Shown here: positions 56,213 to 64,000 of the stretch, piece after piece
Position numbering within the stretch: the stretch's first letter is position 1
How the letters are laid out: every line of letters begins with the position of its first letter
Assembly: GCA_963976395.1 (NCBI GenBank)
Contig: CAXBLG010000006.1
Coordinates: 1-64,000 of the forward strand
Origin: UBA11612 sp963976395
GTDB lineage: Bacteria > Pseudomonadota > Alphaproteobacteria > Rhodospirillales > Rhodospirillaceae
DNA: 64,000 nucleotides
Direction of reading: 5' to 3'
Translations under genes and position numbers: made by a program
The notes under the pieces: model-generated
What the model was told of the DNA's origin: nothing
Database searches by the model: none
The model's input: the letters and a program-made list of their open reading frames with translations, nothing else

Positions 56213-56444
56213 GGTGCAGTTCCTGCTATAAATCAGAGATGCGCGACCGCGTACGGCCTCGCCTGTTTATGCGTTCGGTACCGTTAGATTGCAAGCTGCC
56301 GGATAAGCTGGGCACTTTTCCGGTCGGGGGATGATGGGCTAATCAGGTCAGAGCGTTGACCCCGGATTTAGCCGGGTGATACCCATTGTACCCAGGAGTG
56401 GGCTTTCGCCTGCGCCTTTGCATACAAAAATAGGCTTTTGCCCC

Positions 56445-57440
56445 GTGACAGATTCCGCCCGTCCCGCCCCCACACAGTCTCTACCGGACCTTGCTATCGA
56501 GATTCGGGGCCTTAACAAAATTTACGGGGGAGGACGGCGTCCGTCCAAGCAGGCGCTGGTCGATTTTTCGCTCGATATCCCGCGCGGATCCTTTTTCGGA
56601 CTTTTAGGCCCTAACGGAGCCGGCAAATCGACGCTCATCAACATTATGGCCGGATTGGTCAAAAAGAGTTCCGGGACGGTCCGTATCTGGGAGAACGATA
56701 TCGACACGGCCGAACGGCAGGCACGGTGTGCGATCGGAGTCGTACCGCAAGAACTCAATCTCGATCCATTTTTCACGCCGCGCGAAGTGTTGGAAGTTCA
56801 AGCGGGACTTTACGGTGTGCCGAAACGTGAACGACGTACGGACGAGATTCTCGAACTTGTTGGGCTGTCCGATAAGGCCGATGCGTATGCGCGCGCGTTA
56901 TCCGGTGGCATGCGTCGTCGTCTTCTGGTCGCGAAAGCCTTGGTTCATGCGCCGCCGATCGTAGTGTTGGATGAACCGACCGCAGGCGTTGATGTGGAAT
57001 TGCGCCAGCAGCTCTGGCGGCATATTCGCGAGCTCAATGCCCGCGGAGCGACTGTTTTGCTCACCACGCACTATCTGGAAGAAGCCGAAGAGTTGTGTGA
57101 TCACGTTGCGATCATCAATCACGGAAAATTGGTGGCCTGCGACTCGACGCGCGCTTTGCTCCGCAGGATTGACAACAAGTCAGTGTCGTTGATTCTCGCT
57201 GAGCCGATAACCGAAGTGCCGGCGTTAATGTTGCAGCTTCATGCAACTCAAACGGCCCCCAACGAATTGCATATAAACTACCGGCCCAGCGCTAATGCAA
57301 TGCAAGAAATTCTTGATACGGCTCGCGCTTGCCAACTGCCCATTGCCGACATCCGCACCGATGAGGTCGAGCTTGAAGATATTTTCTTGCAACTCACGTC
57401 AGGGCCTGAGGGTGAGGCGGGTCGCGTGGGTTCTGTTTAG
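56445..57440 (+). CDS. ABC transporter ATP-binding protein, ABC-2 exporter type
   Basis: Protein of 331 aa. Walker A GPNGAGKST is at 55-63, the signature LSGGMRRRL, Walker B IVVLDEPTAGVD and the switch His in LLTTHYLEEAEELCDH follow. The last 80 residues form the C-terminal domain (DUF4162 type) of ABC-2 ATPases such as YadG. No permease gene is adjacent, so its membrane partner must be elsewhere. The GTG at 56445 is chosen over GTG at 56376, whose extra residues have no counterpart in the family; neither has a strong Shine-Dalgarno. Confidence 0.9.
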   Translation: MTDSARPAPTQSLPDLAIEIRGLNKIYGGGRRPSKQALVDFSLDIPRGSFFGLLGPNGAGKSTLINIMAGLVKKSSGTVRIWENDIDTAERQARCAIGVVPQELNLDPFFTPREVLEVQAGLYGVPKRERRTDEILELVGLSDKADAYARALSGGMRRRLLVAKALVHAPPIVVLDEPTAGVDVELRQQLWRHIRELNARGATVLLTTHYLEEAEELCDHVAIINHGKLVACDSTRALLRRIDNKSVSLILAEPITEVPALMLQLHATQTAPNELHINYRPSANAMQEILDTARACQLPIADIRTDEVELEDIFLQLTSGPEGEAGRVGSV

Positions 57441-57462
57441 ACTGAGAACTCGGGAAAGCGCC

Positions 57463-58503
57463 GTGCGAACTTTCATTGCCTATCTCAGAAATTGTGGCGC
57501 AGTCGGAACCGTTCTGATTCTTTGTGCGTGCGCCCCAATTGTGGCGCCGCCCGGACCTATGGCGACAACGCCGATTCTCACCGACGATACTTTTGTGACA
57601 TCGGATGGCTTGCGTCTGCCTGTGCGACGCTGGTTGCCGCCGACTGACGGAGAGCGTTCGCTTAAAGCCGTTGTGTTGGCCGCACATGGATTCAACGACT
57701 ACAGCAAGGCCTTCGATAAAGTGCCCGGCGCACCGGGTGTCGGACCGTACCTCGCCGAGCGCGGCGTCGCGGTTTATGCCTACGACCAGCGCGGGTTTGG
57801 AGCCGCGCCGTATGCCGGTCTTTGGGCCGGCGGGATTGTTATGGCAGATGATTTTGCCGACTTCGCGCGAATTTTGAAGACCGCCTATCCCGATACGCCC
57901 CTATTTGCCTTGGGCGAAAGTATGGGCGGTGCCGTGGTGATGACGGCGCTCGCGTCAGCCGACCCACCACCGGTTGCCGGAGCTATCCTAGCCGCACCGG
58001 CTGTGTGGGCGCGGTCAACGATGCCGATCCCTTATCGTGCGGCGCTTTGGCTTGGCGCGCGGCTGTTCCCAGGGTTGAAACCCTCTGGGCAAAGCCTTGG
58101 TCGTTTGGCGAGCGACAACATCGATATGCTACGCATGCTTGCGCGCGACCCTTTATTCATAAAAAAAACCCGGATCGACGCCGTATACGGTCTGACCAAT
58201 CTTATGGATGAGGCGCTGGTGTCGCCGCCGGAAATTGATGTGCCGGTGATGTACCTGTACGGGCAAAACGACGAAGTCATTCCCAAGAAACCGACGATGC
58301 AGGCAATGGCGCTGTTTAATTCGGCCCACAAAGATATGCAGGCTGCGTATTACGAGAACGGTTGGCATATGCTTTTACGAGACAAAGAGGCCCCTCTGGT
58401 TTTGCGGGATGTCGTCGCTTTTATCGATGAGATTTCCGCGCCGCTTCCCTCGGGCGCAGACCAAGAGCCTCTGGAGCGCTTACGCGCGGCCGCCGGCGGT
58501 TAA
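57463..58503 (+). CDS. Alpha/beta-hydrolase lipoprotein, monoacylglycerol-lipase type
   Basis: Protein of 346 aa. A hydrophobic start ends in LILCACAP with a lipobox cysteine near residue 23, pointing to a lipoprotein. The Hydrolase_4 core has HGFNDYSKAF, the oxyanion loop, nucleophile Ser in GESMGGAVV, an acid in LYGQNDEVIP and the catalytic His in NGWHMLL. Likely substrates are glycerides or other esters. The GTG at 57463 follows GGGAAAG; earlier in-frame starts would overlap the ABC gene. Confidence 0.87.
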   Translation: MRTFIAYLRNCGAVGTVLILCACAPIVAPPGPMATTPILTDDTFVTSDGLRLPVRRWLPPTDGERSLKAVVLAAHGFNDYSKAFDKVPGAPGVGPYLAERGVAVYAYDQRGFGAAPYAGLWAGGIVMADDFADFARILKTAYPDTPLFALGESMGGAVVMTALASADPPPVAGAILAAPAVWARSTMPIPYRAALWLGARLFPGLKPSGQSLGRLASDNIDMLRMLARDPLFIKKTRIDAVYGLTNLMDEALVSPPEIDVPVMYLYGQNDEVIPKKPTMQAMALFNSAHKDMQAAYYENGWHMLLRDKEAPLVLRDVVAFIDEISAPLPSGADQEPLERLRAAAGG

Positions 58504-58506
58504 TCG

Positions 58507-59487
58507 TTAGGATTTTTGTTTGCGCAACATATGTCCGCGCTCGGCAAGCCCAATACCGCCAAGCACAAAGAGCAGGGCGGCGGCGTGAAATCCTCGAAAT
58601 TCTTCATTCAAAATGAAGACGCCCAAGGCGGCCGTGATTACAGGGACGAGATTGATAAATACACCTGCGCGACCTGGCCCGATCAGTTCCACGCTACGCA
58701 AAAAGAAAAGCTGTGAGAGAAACGACGGAAACACGGCGACAAATGCGGCGATGGCCCAGCCAGCGTGGGTTGGCCAGATCAGATCACCCATAAGAGCTTC
58801 GGTGATGGCCAGTGGGATGGATGTGGCAAGCGCACCGAGCGCCATCACCGAGAAGATGGCAAGGCCCGATGCTGCAGGGCGTTCGCGCAGTGCGACGGTG
58901 TAGGCCGCGTAAAGCAAGCATGCGGAAATCATAAGCAAATCGCCCGGATTGAATTGGACGTCGCCGATCCGAACCAGATCGCCGCGCGCGGCTACGACGG
59001 CAATGCCGATCATCGTCACCACGACGCCAATCATTTGTGCGCCCGTCACTGGAGTTCGATAAAATACATAGGCACCGAGCATCACAAATACGGGAAGGGA
59101 GCCTTGAATAATTCCAATATTGATGGCGACCGTCGAGTGAGCCGCGATATAAAATAGTGCGTTGAAGGTTGTGAATCCGAGCGCGCCTAAGGCCAGCAGC
59201 AAGGGAAGCCGGGTGCGCAGGACGGGCCATTCGTTCGCCACGCGGCGCCGTGCAAAAATAAGGATCAGAATCGCGACCCCGGCCCAACGTAAAGCAGTCA
59301 GCAACATGGGTGAAATCTCACCGACGGCCAATTGACCGGCGATTGCGTTGCCGCCCCACATAAACATGGTCAGAACAAGCAATAGGTACGGGTTGGCGGA
59401 CAACCGGCTCAGCAAGTGGCTCAAAATCCCAGTTCCTAATGGTTTGGCGGGGTGATTCGACCGGCGCCATCCGAGATAGCGGCGCAT
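58507..59487 (-). CDS. DMT-superfamily (EamA) transporter
   Basis: Protein of up to 326 aa with ten membrane helices in two EamA repeats (LLLVLTMFMWGGNAIAGQLAV and GDLLMISACLLYAAYTVALR mark the starts). Typical roles are export of amino acids or metabolites; the substrate is unknown. The first 25-30 residues are basic, and the true start may lie later, near the first helix. It converges on the hydrolase gene, four bases apart. Confidence 0.86.
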   Translation of the reverse strand: MRRYLGWRRSNHPAKPLGTGILSHLLSRLSANPYLLLVLTMFMWGGNAIAGQLAVGEISPMLLTALRWAGVAILILIFARRRVANEWPVLRTRLPLLLALGALGFTTFNALFYIAAHSTVAINIGIIQGSLPVFVMLGAYVFYRTPVTGAQMIGVVVTMIGIAVVAARGDLVRIGDVQFNPGDLLMISACLLYAAYTVALRERPAASGLAIFSVMALGALATSIPLAITEALMGDLIWPTHAGWAIAAFVAVFPSFLSQLFFLRSVELIGPGRAGVFINLVPVITAALGVFILNEEFRGFHAAALLFVLGGIGLAERGHMLRKQKS

Positions 59488-59608
59488 CCTAGGGGCAAAG
59501 GGTTCCCTGTGAAATGCTGCTCTTTCAGTAGCATTTGCGCGCTTCCCGCTGATGTTCTAAGTTCCGCCCCGCTCCGCCAGGGGCTATTAGTATTTATGTG
59601 ACGATTAC

Positions 59609-59685
59609 GCGCCCGTAGCTCAGCTGGATAGAGCGTCGCCCTCCGAAGGCGAAGGTCAGGGGTTCGACTCCCTTCGGGCGCGCCA
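59609..59685 (+). tRNA. tRNA-Arg (anticodon CCG)
   Basis: A 77-base cloverleaf. The acceptor stem GCGCCCG/CGGGCGC pairs fully, CCA is encoded at 59683-59685, and the D arm reads TAGCTCAGCTGGATAGAGC. The anticodon stem TCGCC/GGCGA encloses CTCCGAA, giving CCG. The T loop reads GGTTCGACTCC. No integrase gene or duplicated 3' end is visible nearby. Confidence 0.97.
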
Positions 59686-59774
59686 ATCGGCAAGTCAAAA
59701 TTGATGATAAAATGACCGCGCGTAAATTGATTGCGGGTTGCCGCTCGCCTTTCGACCTCGCACAATCGGTCTCC

Positions 59775-60863
59775 ATGAAACGAGTTCTATTCAAATTCCC
59801 CGCGGGCTGTCTTTCTGTCTTCGCGGCCGCAACTCTTTTGGCGGCATGCGGATCGGCGCCCTCCGTCACTTCGGACGCAGGCGAAGCGTCCGAAGTGCGC
59901 GTCGTGACGGGATTTCGCCTTGATGTGACGGTGGAAGAGGAAACGCTTAAGGAGAAAAGGCTTCGAGCGCTTGCGGAGACCGAAGTCACGTCCGTTCGGC
60001 GCGATTCAGCCGTAAGCTCCGCAGGACAGTGCGTCGATTCGGTGCGTCCCGGGGACATTGTCGCGCGCGACCGCGAAACGACACCGGGCCGCATGGCTTT
60101 AACGGGAGCCGGAGCGACGCTGACTCAAAGTGGTGCGTCCGGCCGAATGAAGGCAGATGCGCGGGTCTATTTTCTAGGGCCCATGGAAAATGCCGATGCG
60201 GCACCCGAGCATCAGTTGGGCGATTTTATCCTTACTTCTACCGATCATCCGGCACTGGCCGGCGCCAAGTTCGCAACCTTTCGACTTGATATCGTGGCCA
60301 CCCCTGCGGGCGATCCGCGCAAGCCGATCAGCTGTGTGCCCAATTTAGGCGTGTCGCAGCGTTATGAGGGGGATGGTGAACGCCGCTCATTTTCCTGGCA
60401 CGGCGTGGACTTGACCAGTGTGCCCGAACGGTTTCTCACTGGTATGCTGCAAGACACTAAAGATGTGACGATTGCGGTGTTGGATGCGGTCACACGTGTT
60501 CCGATTGCGAATGCCCGGGTTCAAATTAAAAATTTGGACGGAAAGCTGATGAATTATGCGTTGTTTTCTGAACGCTACCTGTCAGGGATTCAGGATGCGT
60601 TTGTTCTGGACCTCTATGGAAGTTTTGCGAATTCGGATTTTTTCAAATTCACCAATGTTCAGACCGAATACCGAAATGAGGATAAGTTACGTCTATTGAG
60701 TGACGGGGTTGCTACATTGCCGGTTATTGCGACAGCCTCCGGCTACCGGCCGGTTATGGGTCAAGCGGTTGTCGGCGCGGCCCAAAGGAACCTGAATATT
60801 CTTATGGTGCGGGAGGACGCTGCCGACGCGGCATCTGTTCCTGCCGGCATACAGACCAATTAG
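59775..60863 (+). CDS. Hypothetical lipoprotein
   Basis: Protein of 362 aa. The signal peptide ends in the lipobox LAAC with Cys25, so it is likely a lipid-anchored envelope protein. No known domain stands out. The middle is polar and includes two Cys; the second half (about 245-340) has a beta-rich look with VAVLDAVTRVPIANARVQI, which resembles a carboxypeptidase-regulatory-like or Ig-like strand pattern. The ATG at 59775 starts the signal peptide, 90 bases after tRNA-Arg. The DUF4399 gene follows at 19 bases, so they are probably one operon. Confidence 0.75.
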   Translation: MKRVLFKFPAGCLSVFAAATLLAACGSAPSVTSDAGEASEVRVVTGFRLDVTVEEETLKEKRLRALAETEVTSVRRDSAVSSAGQCVDSVRPGDIVARDRETTPGRMALTGAGATLTQSGASGRMKADARVYFLGPMENADAAPEHQLGDFILTSTDHPALAGAKFATFRLDIVATPAGDPRKPISCVPNLGVSQRYEGDGERRSFSWHGVDLTSVPERFLTGMLQDTKDVTIAVLDAVTRVPIANARVQIKNLDGKLMNYALFSERYLSGIQDAFVLDLYGSFANSDFFKFTNVQTEYRNEDKLRLLSDGVATLPVIATASGYRPVMGQAVVGAAQRNLNILMVREDAADAASVPAGIQTN

Positions 60864-60882
60864 CTAAGGAAAGGATGAAGTT

Positions 60883-61305
60883 ATGAAGATCCGACAACTT
60901 GCACTTGTTATCGTGGGGATCGGGTTGTGCGCGCCGATGGCCTTGGCCGATACACCGTCGCCGCCCGGCGCCGAGGTTTACATTATCTCGCCCAAGAGCG
61001 GGGAAGTCTTATCGAGTCCGGTGAAAGTTCTGTTCGGGTTGCGTGGTATGGGTATTGCACCCGCGGGGACCGAGGCCGAGATGACCGGTCATCATCATCT
61101 TGTCATCGATCGGGAAACGCCGCCCCTGAACGACTATCTGCCGACCGGCAATCCGCAGGTTATTCATTTCGGCAAAGGGCAGACCGAAACCGATATTGTA
61201 CTGGAGCCGGGTGAACACACGATTCAATTGGTTTTGGGTGATAAGGACCACAAACCGCATTTGCCGCCGGTGGTCTCGAAGGTTGTTAAATTCACGGTCA
61301 AATGA
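60883..61305 (+). CDS. Exported DUF4399 domain protein
   Basis: Protein of 140 aa. A signal peptide ends after PMALA (residue 22). The rest is DUF4399: VYIISPKSGEVLSSPVKVLFGLRGMGIAPAG, the His-rich TGHHHLVID and LEPGEHTIQLVLGDKDHKPH. The His cluster may bind a metal, though this is not established. AAGGA precedes the ATG. It forms a pair with the preceding lipoprotein gene. Confidence 0.88.
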   Translation: MKIRQLALVIVGIGLCAPMALADTPSPPGAEVYIISPKSGEVLSSPVKVLFGLRGMGIAPAGTEAEMTGHHHLVIDRETPPLNDYLPTGNPQVIHFGKGQTETDIVLEPGEHTIQLVLGDKDHKPHLPPVVSKVVKFTVK

Positions 61306-61570
61306 CCTGGTAACAGGCGTTGGGGGTGCGGATTTGTACACCTGTCTGGCTGGAAACTGCGCGACAGCAACATGTTGATTTGTGAGGCGCAACCGCAGGT
61401 TACGGCTTGAGGGGCGCTTGCCACCCGCAACGGATGTGTATAGGTTGAAACAGCAAACTGTGGCGGTGGCCACGGCCATCCAACGTGTTGGCAGACAACG
61501 ACTATTGGGGGCGCTGACCGTGTGTATCAAGAAATGATATGCTGGTTATGGTGCGTCGGGGCGACACATA

Positions 61571-62815
61571 ATGAGCGTGCTCTTTAAGGCGCTACAAAAA
61601 GCCGAAAAAGAAAACGAGCAGCGCCAAGCAGACTCTGCTGGCGAAAGCTTTGATCCTCAGCGGCTTGAAGGTTCTGCGGCTATTCGTGCGGCCGGCCGCC
61701 GCTCTTTGGATTGGCGGATCGCTGGACTGGCGACGGCAGTTGTACTGGCCGTCGTGATCGGCGCTGCGTTTTTTGTGTTTCAGCCCTCACCCAGTTCGCA
61801 AGTCGCATCAGTTTCGCCGCCATCTCCGCAGCCTGCGCCTGTTATGCAACCTTCAGAGCCTCCCGCGCCCGCAGAAGTAGCCACAAATGTCGCGGCGGAT
61901 GTGCCAATGAGCGATGTTGAGTCGCAAGAAGCGGCGAGTCAGGTTGCGCCGCCCTCCGAAGCAACCATCGGGCAAGAAACATCTCCGCAACAAGCGATGT
62001 CGACAACCGCTGTAGAAGACTCGGCGCCAGCCACGCCTCCGGCCCAAGTGGCTGCGGTAGAACCTTCTGCGCCCGCTCGCACCGAGTCCGCGCCTGCGCG
62101 GCCAGCTGAGAGAGAGGCGATGCCACAGCTTGCTGCGGACTCGCGGACAAGAATGCTGAGCCCCCCGGTCACGATCAATCGCGGTGATTTTGCTCTCGCC
62201 GGTGTTGGGGATGCGGTTCAAGTGCGCAATGTGTCGCAGCAAGCTCAGGACAGCGCAGGGTCGGGGTACAGCGCTTTGATTCGCGGTGAATATGACACGG
62301 CGCTGGGGTTTTATGATCAGGCCTTGGAGCGGGAACCGCAGAGCGCGCTCGCCTTGTTGGGCCGTGGCGCGGCTTTGCAAAAGCTCGGCCGGTTGTCCGA
62401 GGCACAGTCCGCCTATGACGCGGTCTTGCGGCTTGATCCGAAAAACCGCGAAGCGTTGACGAATCTCACAGCTATTGTGAGCGAGCGTGCGCCCAATGAG
62501 GCGCTGGCGCGGCTGCTTGATCTTGAGCGTGAGCATCCCAATTTCAGCCCCGTTACAGCTCAGATTGGTTTGATGTATGCGAAAATAGGGTCGATGCCGC
62601 AGGCGCGCGATTATCTGCGCCGTGCCGTGGCCTTAACCCCCGAAGCGGTTATGTATCACTACAATCTTGCACTGGTTCTTGATCATATGAACCTTAGTGA
62701 CCAAGCCGTTCGTTCCTATGAAAACGTTCTTGCGGCGTTGTCCGGTGGGCGCAGCGCTGTCGGCCTTTCCTCTTTGGATATCGAACGACGGGTGCGCTAC
62801 TTGCGCACTCGCTAA
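61571..62815 (+). CDS. MshN-like membrane TPR protein
   Basis: Protein of 414 aa. A short cytosolic start (MSVLFKALQKAEKEN) is followed by one membrane helix at 50-70, a Pro/Ala/Ser-rich linker to about residue 190, and three to four TPR units from about 228 (GYSALIRGEYDTALGFYDQALE, LRRAVALTPEAVMYHYNLALVL). The layout matches MSHA-biogenesis protein MshN. The neighbouring ATPase and prepilin-peptidase genes support a role in pilus or type II-like machinery. No Shine-Dalgarno is clear before the ATG. Confidence 0.78.
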   Translation: MSVLFKALQKAEKENEQRQADSAGESFDPQRLEGSAAIRAAGRRSLDWRIAGLATAVVLAVVIGAAFFVFQPSPSSQVASVSPPSPQPAPVMQPSEPPAPAEVATNVAADVPMSDVESQEAASQVAPPSEATIGQETSPQQAMSTTAVEDSAPATPPAQVAAVEPSAPARTESAPARPAEREAMPQLAADSRTRMLSPPVTINRGDFALAGVGDAVQVRNVSQQAQDSAGSGYSALIRGEYDTALGFYDQALEREPQSALALLGRGAALQKLGRLSEAQSAYDAVLRLDPKNREALTNLTAIVSERAPNEALARLLDLEREHPNFSPVTAQIGLMYAKIGSMPQARDYLRRAVALTPEAVMYHYNLALVLDHMNLSDQAVRSYENVLAALSGGRSAVGLSSLDIERRVRYLRTR

Positions 62816-62833
62816 CGCAAAGGTCGGCTTGCC

Positions 62834-63826
62834 ATGCCGTATCTCGCGCATTTTGGGCTGAAGGAACATCCCTTCACGCTGACGCCCAACACCAATCAAT
62901 ATTTTCCAATCGACATGCATGTCGAGATCATACAGTCGATTCAATTCGGGATCGCGCGCAACACCGGCATTTTGAAGGTTGTGGGGGATGTCGGTACCGG
63001 CAAGACGATGTTGTGCCGCCTGCTTCTGCGCAAGTTGGTGGAGTCTAACGATGCGGTCGCTTATTTGAATGCGCCGCAAGTTGACCCCGAAAGTCTCGTC
63101 AGTTTGGTTTGTGCCGAGTTCGGGCTGGAGACCGGGTCGCAAGCGCAGATGATGCAGTCCTTGAACACGTTTCTTTTGGAACAGCACGCGCTCGGCCGTA
63201 ACGCCGTTTTAATTGTTGATGAGGCGCAAGCTCTTGGACCGGCCGGCCTTGAGGCCGTGCGCCTGCTGTCCAATCTTGAGACCGAACGCAACAAGCTGCT
63301 GCAGATTGTTTTGTTCGGCCAGTCCGAGCTTGATGAACTTTTGCAGCGTAACGAGTTGCGGCAAATCAACCAGCGCATCGGCTTTTCGTTCAACACCGGT
63401 CCGATGACCATAGCCGAAGCGACTCATTACATCGGGCACCGCGTGCGGACATCGCGGGTTGGCGGAGTCGACTTTCCGGTTTTCTCCGACAAAGCGATGG
63501 CGTTGCTGTCCAAGAGCGCAGGGTTTGTTCCGCGGGTGATCAATATTTTGGCCGACAAGGCCTTGCTGGTGGCTTACGGCGAGGGGTCTATTCAGGTTTC
63601 CGAGAAACACGTGGAAGCCGCCATTGATGATTCCCCGCAACTTGCGCGGCCTGTGCGTATGGCGCGGGGGTGGGTACGCCGGGCGTTGATCGGTTTGATC
63701 GTTGCAGAGGCCGTGACCTTGATCGCCTTGTTTGCGCTCAGTCCCGATCTGCAAAACTGGGCGCTGGGGACGATGGACTGGGCGCGCAGCGCGCTGGTCG
63801 GGTCCGAAACCGCAGCGCGGGAATAG
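62834..63826 (+). CDS. AAA+ ATPase, MshM/GspA type
   Basis: Protein of 330 aa. The start YLAHFGLKEHPFTLTPN is the hallmark of the ExeA/GspA/MshM group. Walker A GDVGTGKT is at 51-58, Walker B NAVLIVDEAQAL at 123-134, and a C-terminal membrane helix lies near 283-302. GspA-like ATPases help place the secretin through peptidoglycan. It follows the TPR gene by 18 bases and precedes a prepilin peptidase. Confidence 0.88.
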   Translation: MPYLAHFGLKEHPFTLTPNTNQYFPIDMHVEIIQSIQFGIARNTGILKVVGDVGTGKTMLCRLLLRKLVESNDAVAYLNAPQVDPESLVSLVCAEFGLETGSQAQMMQSLNTFLLEQHALGRNAVLIVDEAQALGPAGLEAVRLLSNLETERNKLLQIVLFGQSELDELLQRNELRQINQRIGFSFNTGPMTIAEATHYIGHRVRTSRVGGVDFPVFSDKAMALLSKSAGFVPRVINILADKALLVAYGEGSIQVSEKHVEAAIDDSPQLARPVRMARGWVRRALIGLIVAEAVTLIALFALSPDLQNWALGTMDWARSALVGSETAARE

Positions 63827-63829
63827 TCG

Positions 63830-64000
63830 TTGGACGCCTTATCCGAAATTCCGCTGCCGGTTTGGTTCGTGATCGCGGCGGCGTTTGGTCTGGTGTTCGG
63901 AAGTTTTGTGACTGCGCTGTCGTACAGGCTACCGCGCGGTGAAAGCATTGCCCATGGTCGGTCGCGCTGCCCGTCGTGTGGTCATACTTTGACGGCCCGT
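63830..64000 (+). CDS. Prepilin peptidase (PilD/GspO), cut by window end
   Basis: The first 57 codons are visible. A first membrane helix (VWFVIAAAFGLVFGSFVTAL) is followed by SYRLPRGES and the zinc-binding RSRCPSCGHTLTAR, the diagnostic N-terminal part of type IV prepilin leader peptidases/N-methyltransferases. The start is probably the TTG at 63830, three bases after the ATPase stop; no ATG or GTG is available there. The catalytic Asp residues lie beyond the window. Confidence 0.85.
   Translation, partial: MDALSEIPLPVWFVIAAAFGLVFGSFVTALSYRLPRGESIAHGRSRCPSCGHTLTAR

Noticed and set aside
59609..59685. tRNA-Arg as an integration site
   Set aside because: No integrase gene and no duplicated tRNA 3' end are visible in the window.
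59436..60094. Minus-strand open frames running across tRNA-Arg
   Set aside because: They read through a well-formed tRNA gene and antisense to a lipoprotein gene; chance frames.

Overview
The window is chromosomal DNA from an alphaproteobacterium. The evidence is gene order and content: aroA-cmk-rpsA-ihfB-lapA, pyrF-trpF-trpB-trpA-accD-folC, trxA-addA-addB-murU-amgK-tsaE-divL-ahcY, and the permease-less PTS set ptsI-ptsH-EIIA-rapZ-hprK next to chvG-chvI. These are typical class-level neighbourhoods. Nothing I can see fixes a genus. There is no prophage, CRISPR array, insertion sequence or rRNA.

Layout. 1-11.9 kb is a dense plus-strand housekeeping block: a partial tRNA-Ala at the edge, a TIGR02300 (FYDLN) protein, then shikimate, nucleotide, ribosomal S1, IHF, tryptophan, fatty-acid (accD) and folate (folC) genes. 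The trpA-accD gap carries two long imperfect hairpins that are inverted copies of one another. 11.9-29.4 kb is accessory: HAD hydrolase, DUF2239 protein behind a striking AT-rich palindrome, DASS and MFS transporters, an mgtE / MgtE_N-CBS / MscS-type channel gene group, a TSUP permease, a TRAP transporter with an M20-like protein lacking catalytic residues, DUF2141, an MHS-type MFS transporter, an Old Yellow Enzyme and a methyltransferase. 29.5-56.2 kb is a mostly minus-strand conserved block covering thioredoxin, AddAB recombination, MurNAc recycling, TsaE, a DivL-like pseudokinase, S-adenosylhomocysteinase, regulatory PTS, RapZ, HPr kinase, the ChvG/ChvI two-component system, a TPR protein, DNA polymerase I and a small zinc-finger protein. 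A Rieske oxygenase and an AEC-family transporter are inserted in it. 56.4-64 kb holds an ABC ATPase, a lipoprotein hydrolase, a DMT exporter, tRNA-Arg(CCG), two exported proteins, and the start of an MSHA-like pilus/secretion locus (TPR membrane protein, GspA/MshM-type ATPase, prepilin peptidase cut by the window end).

How it fits together. In related genomes folC and trxA-addA are commonly close neighbours, so the 17.5 kb between them looks like an insertion of transport and stress genes. The ChvG/ChvI, HPrK-PTS and DivL genes together form a regulatory core for envelope stress, nutrient status and cell cycle.

The most unusual items are the hairpin pair at 9333-9502, the palindromic promoter of a probably leaderless DUF2239 gene, the DivL homologue with Phe at the phosphoacceptor site, the M20-like protein without its Glu-Glu pair, and the mgtE / soluble MgtE_N-CBS / channel cluster. 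I did not find one clear multi-gene system that is wholly unknown; these are separate leads.
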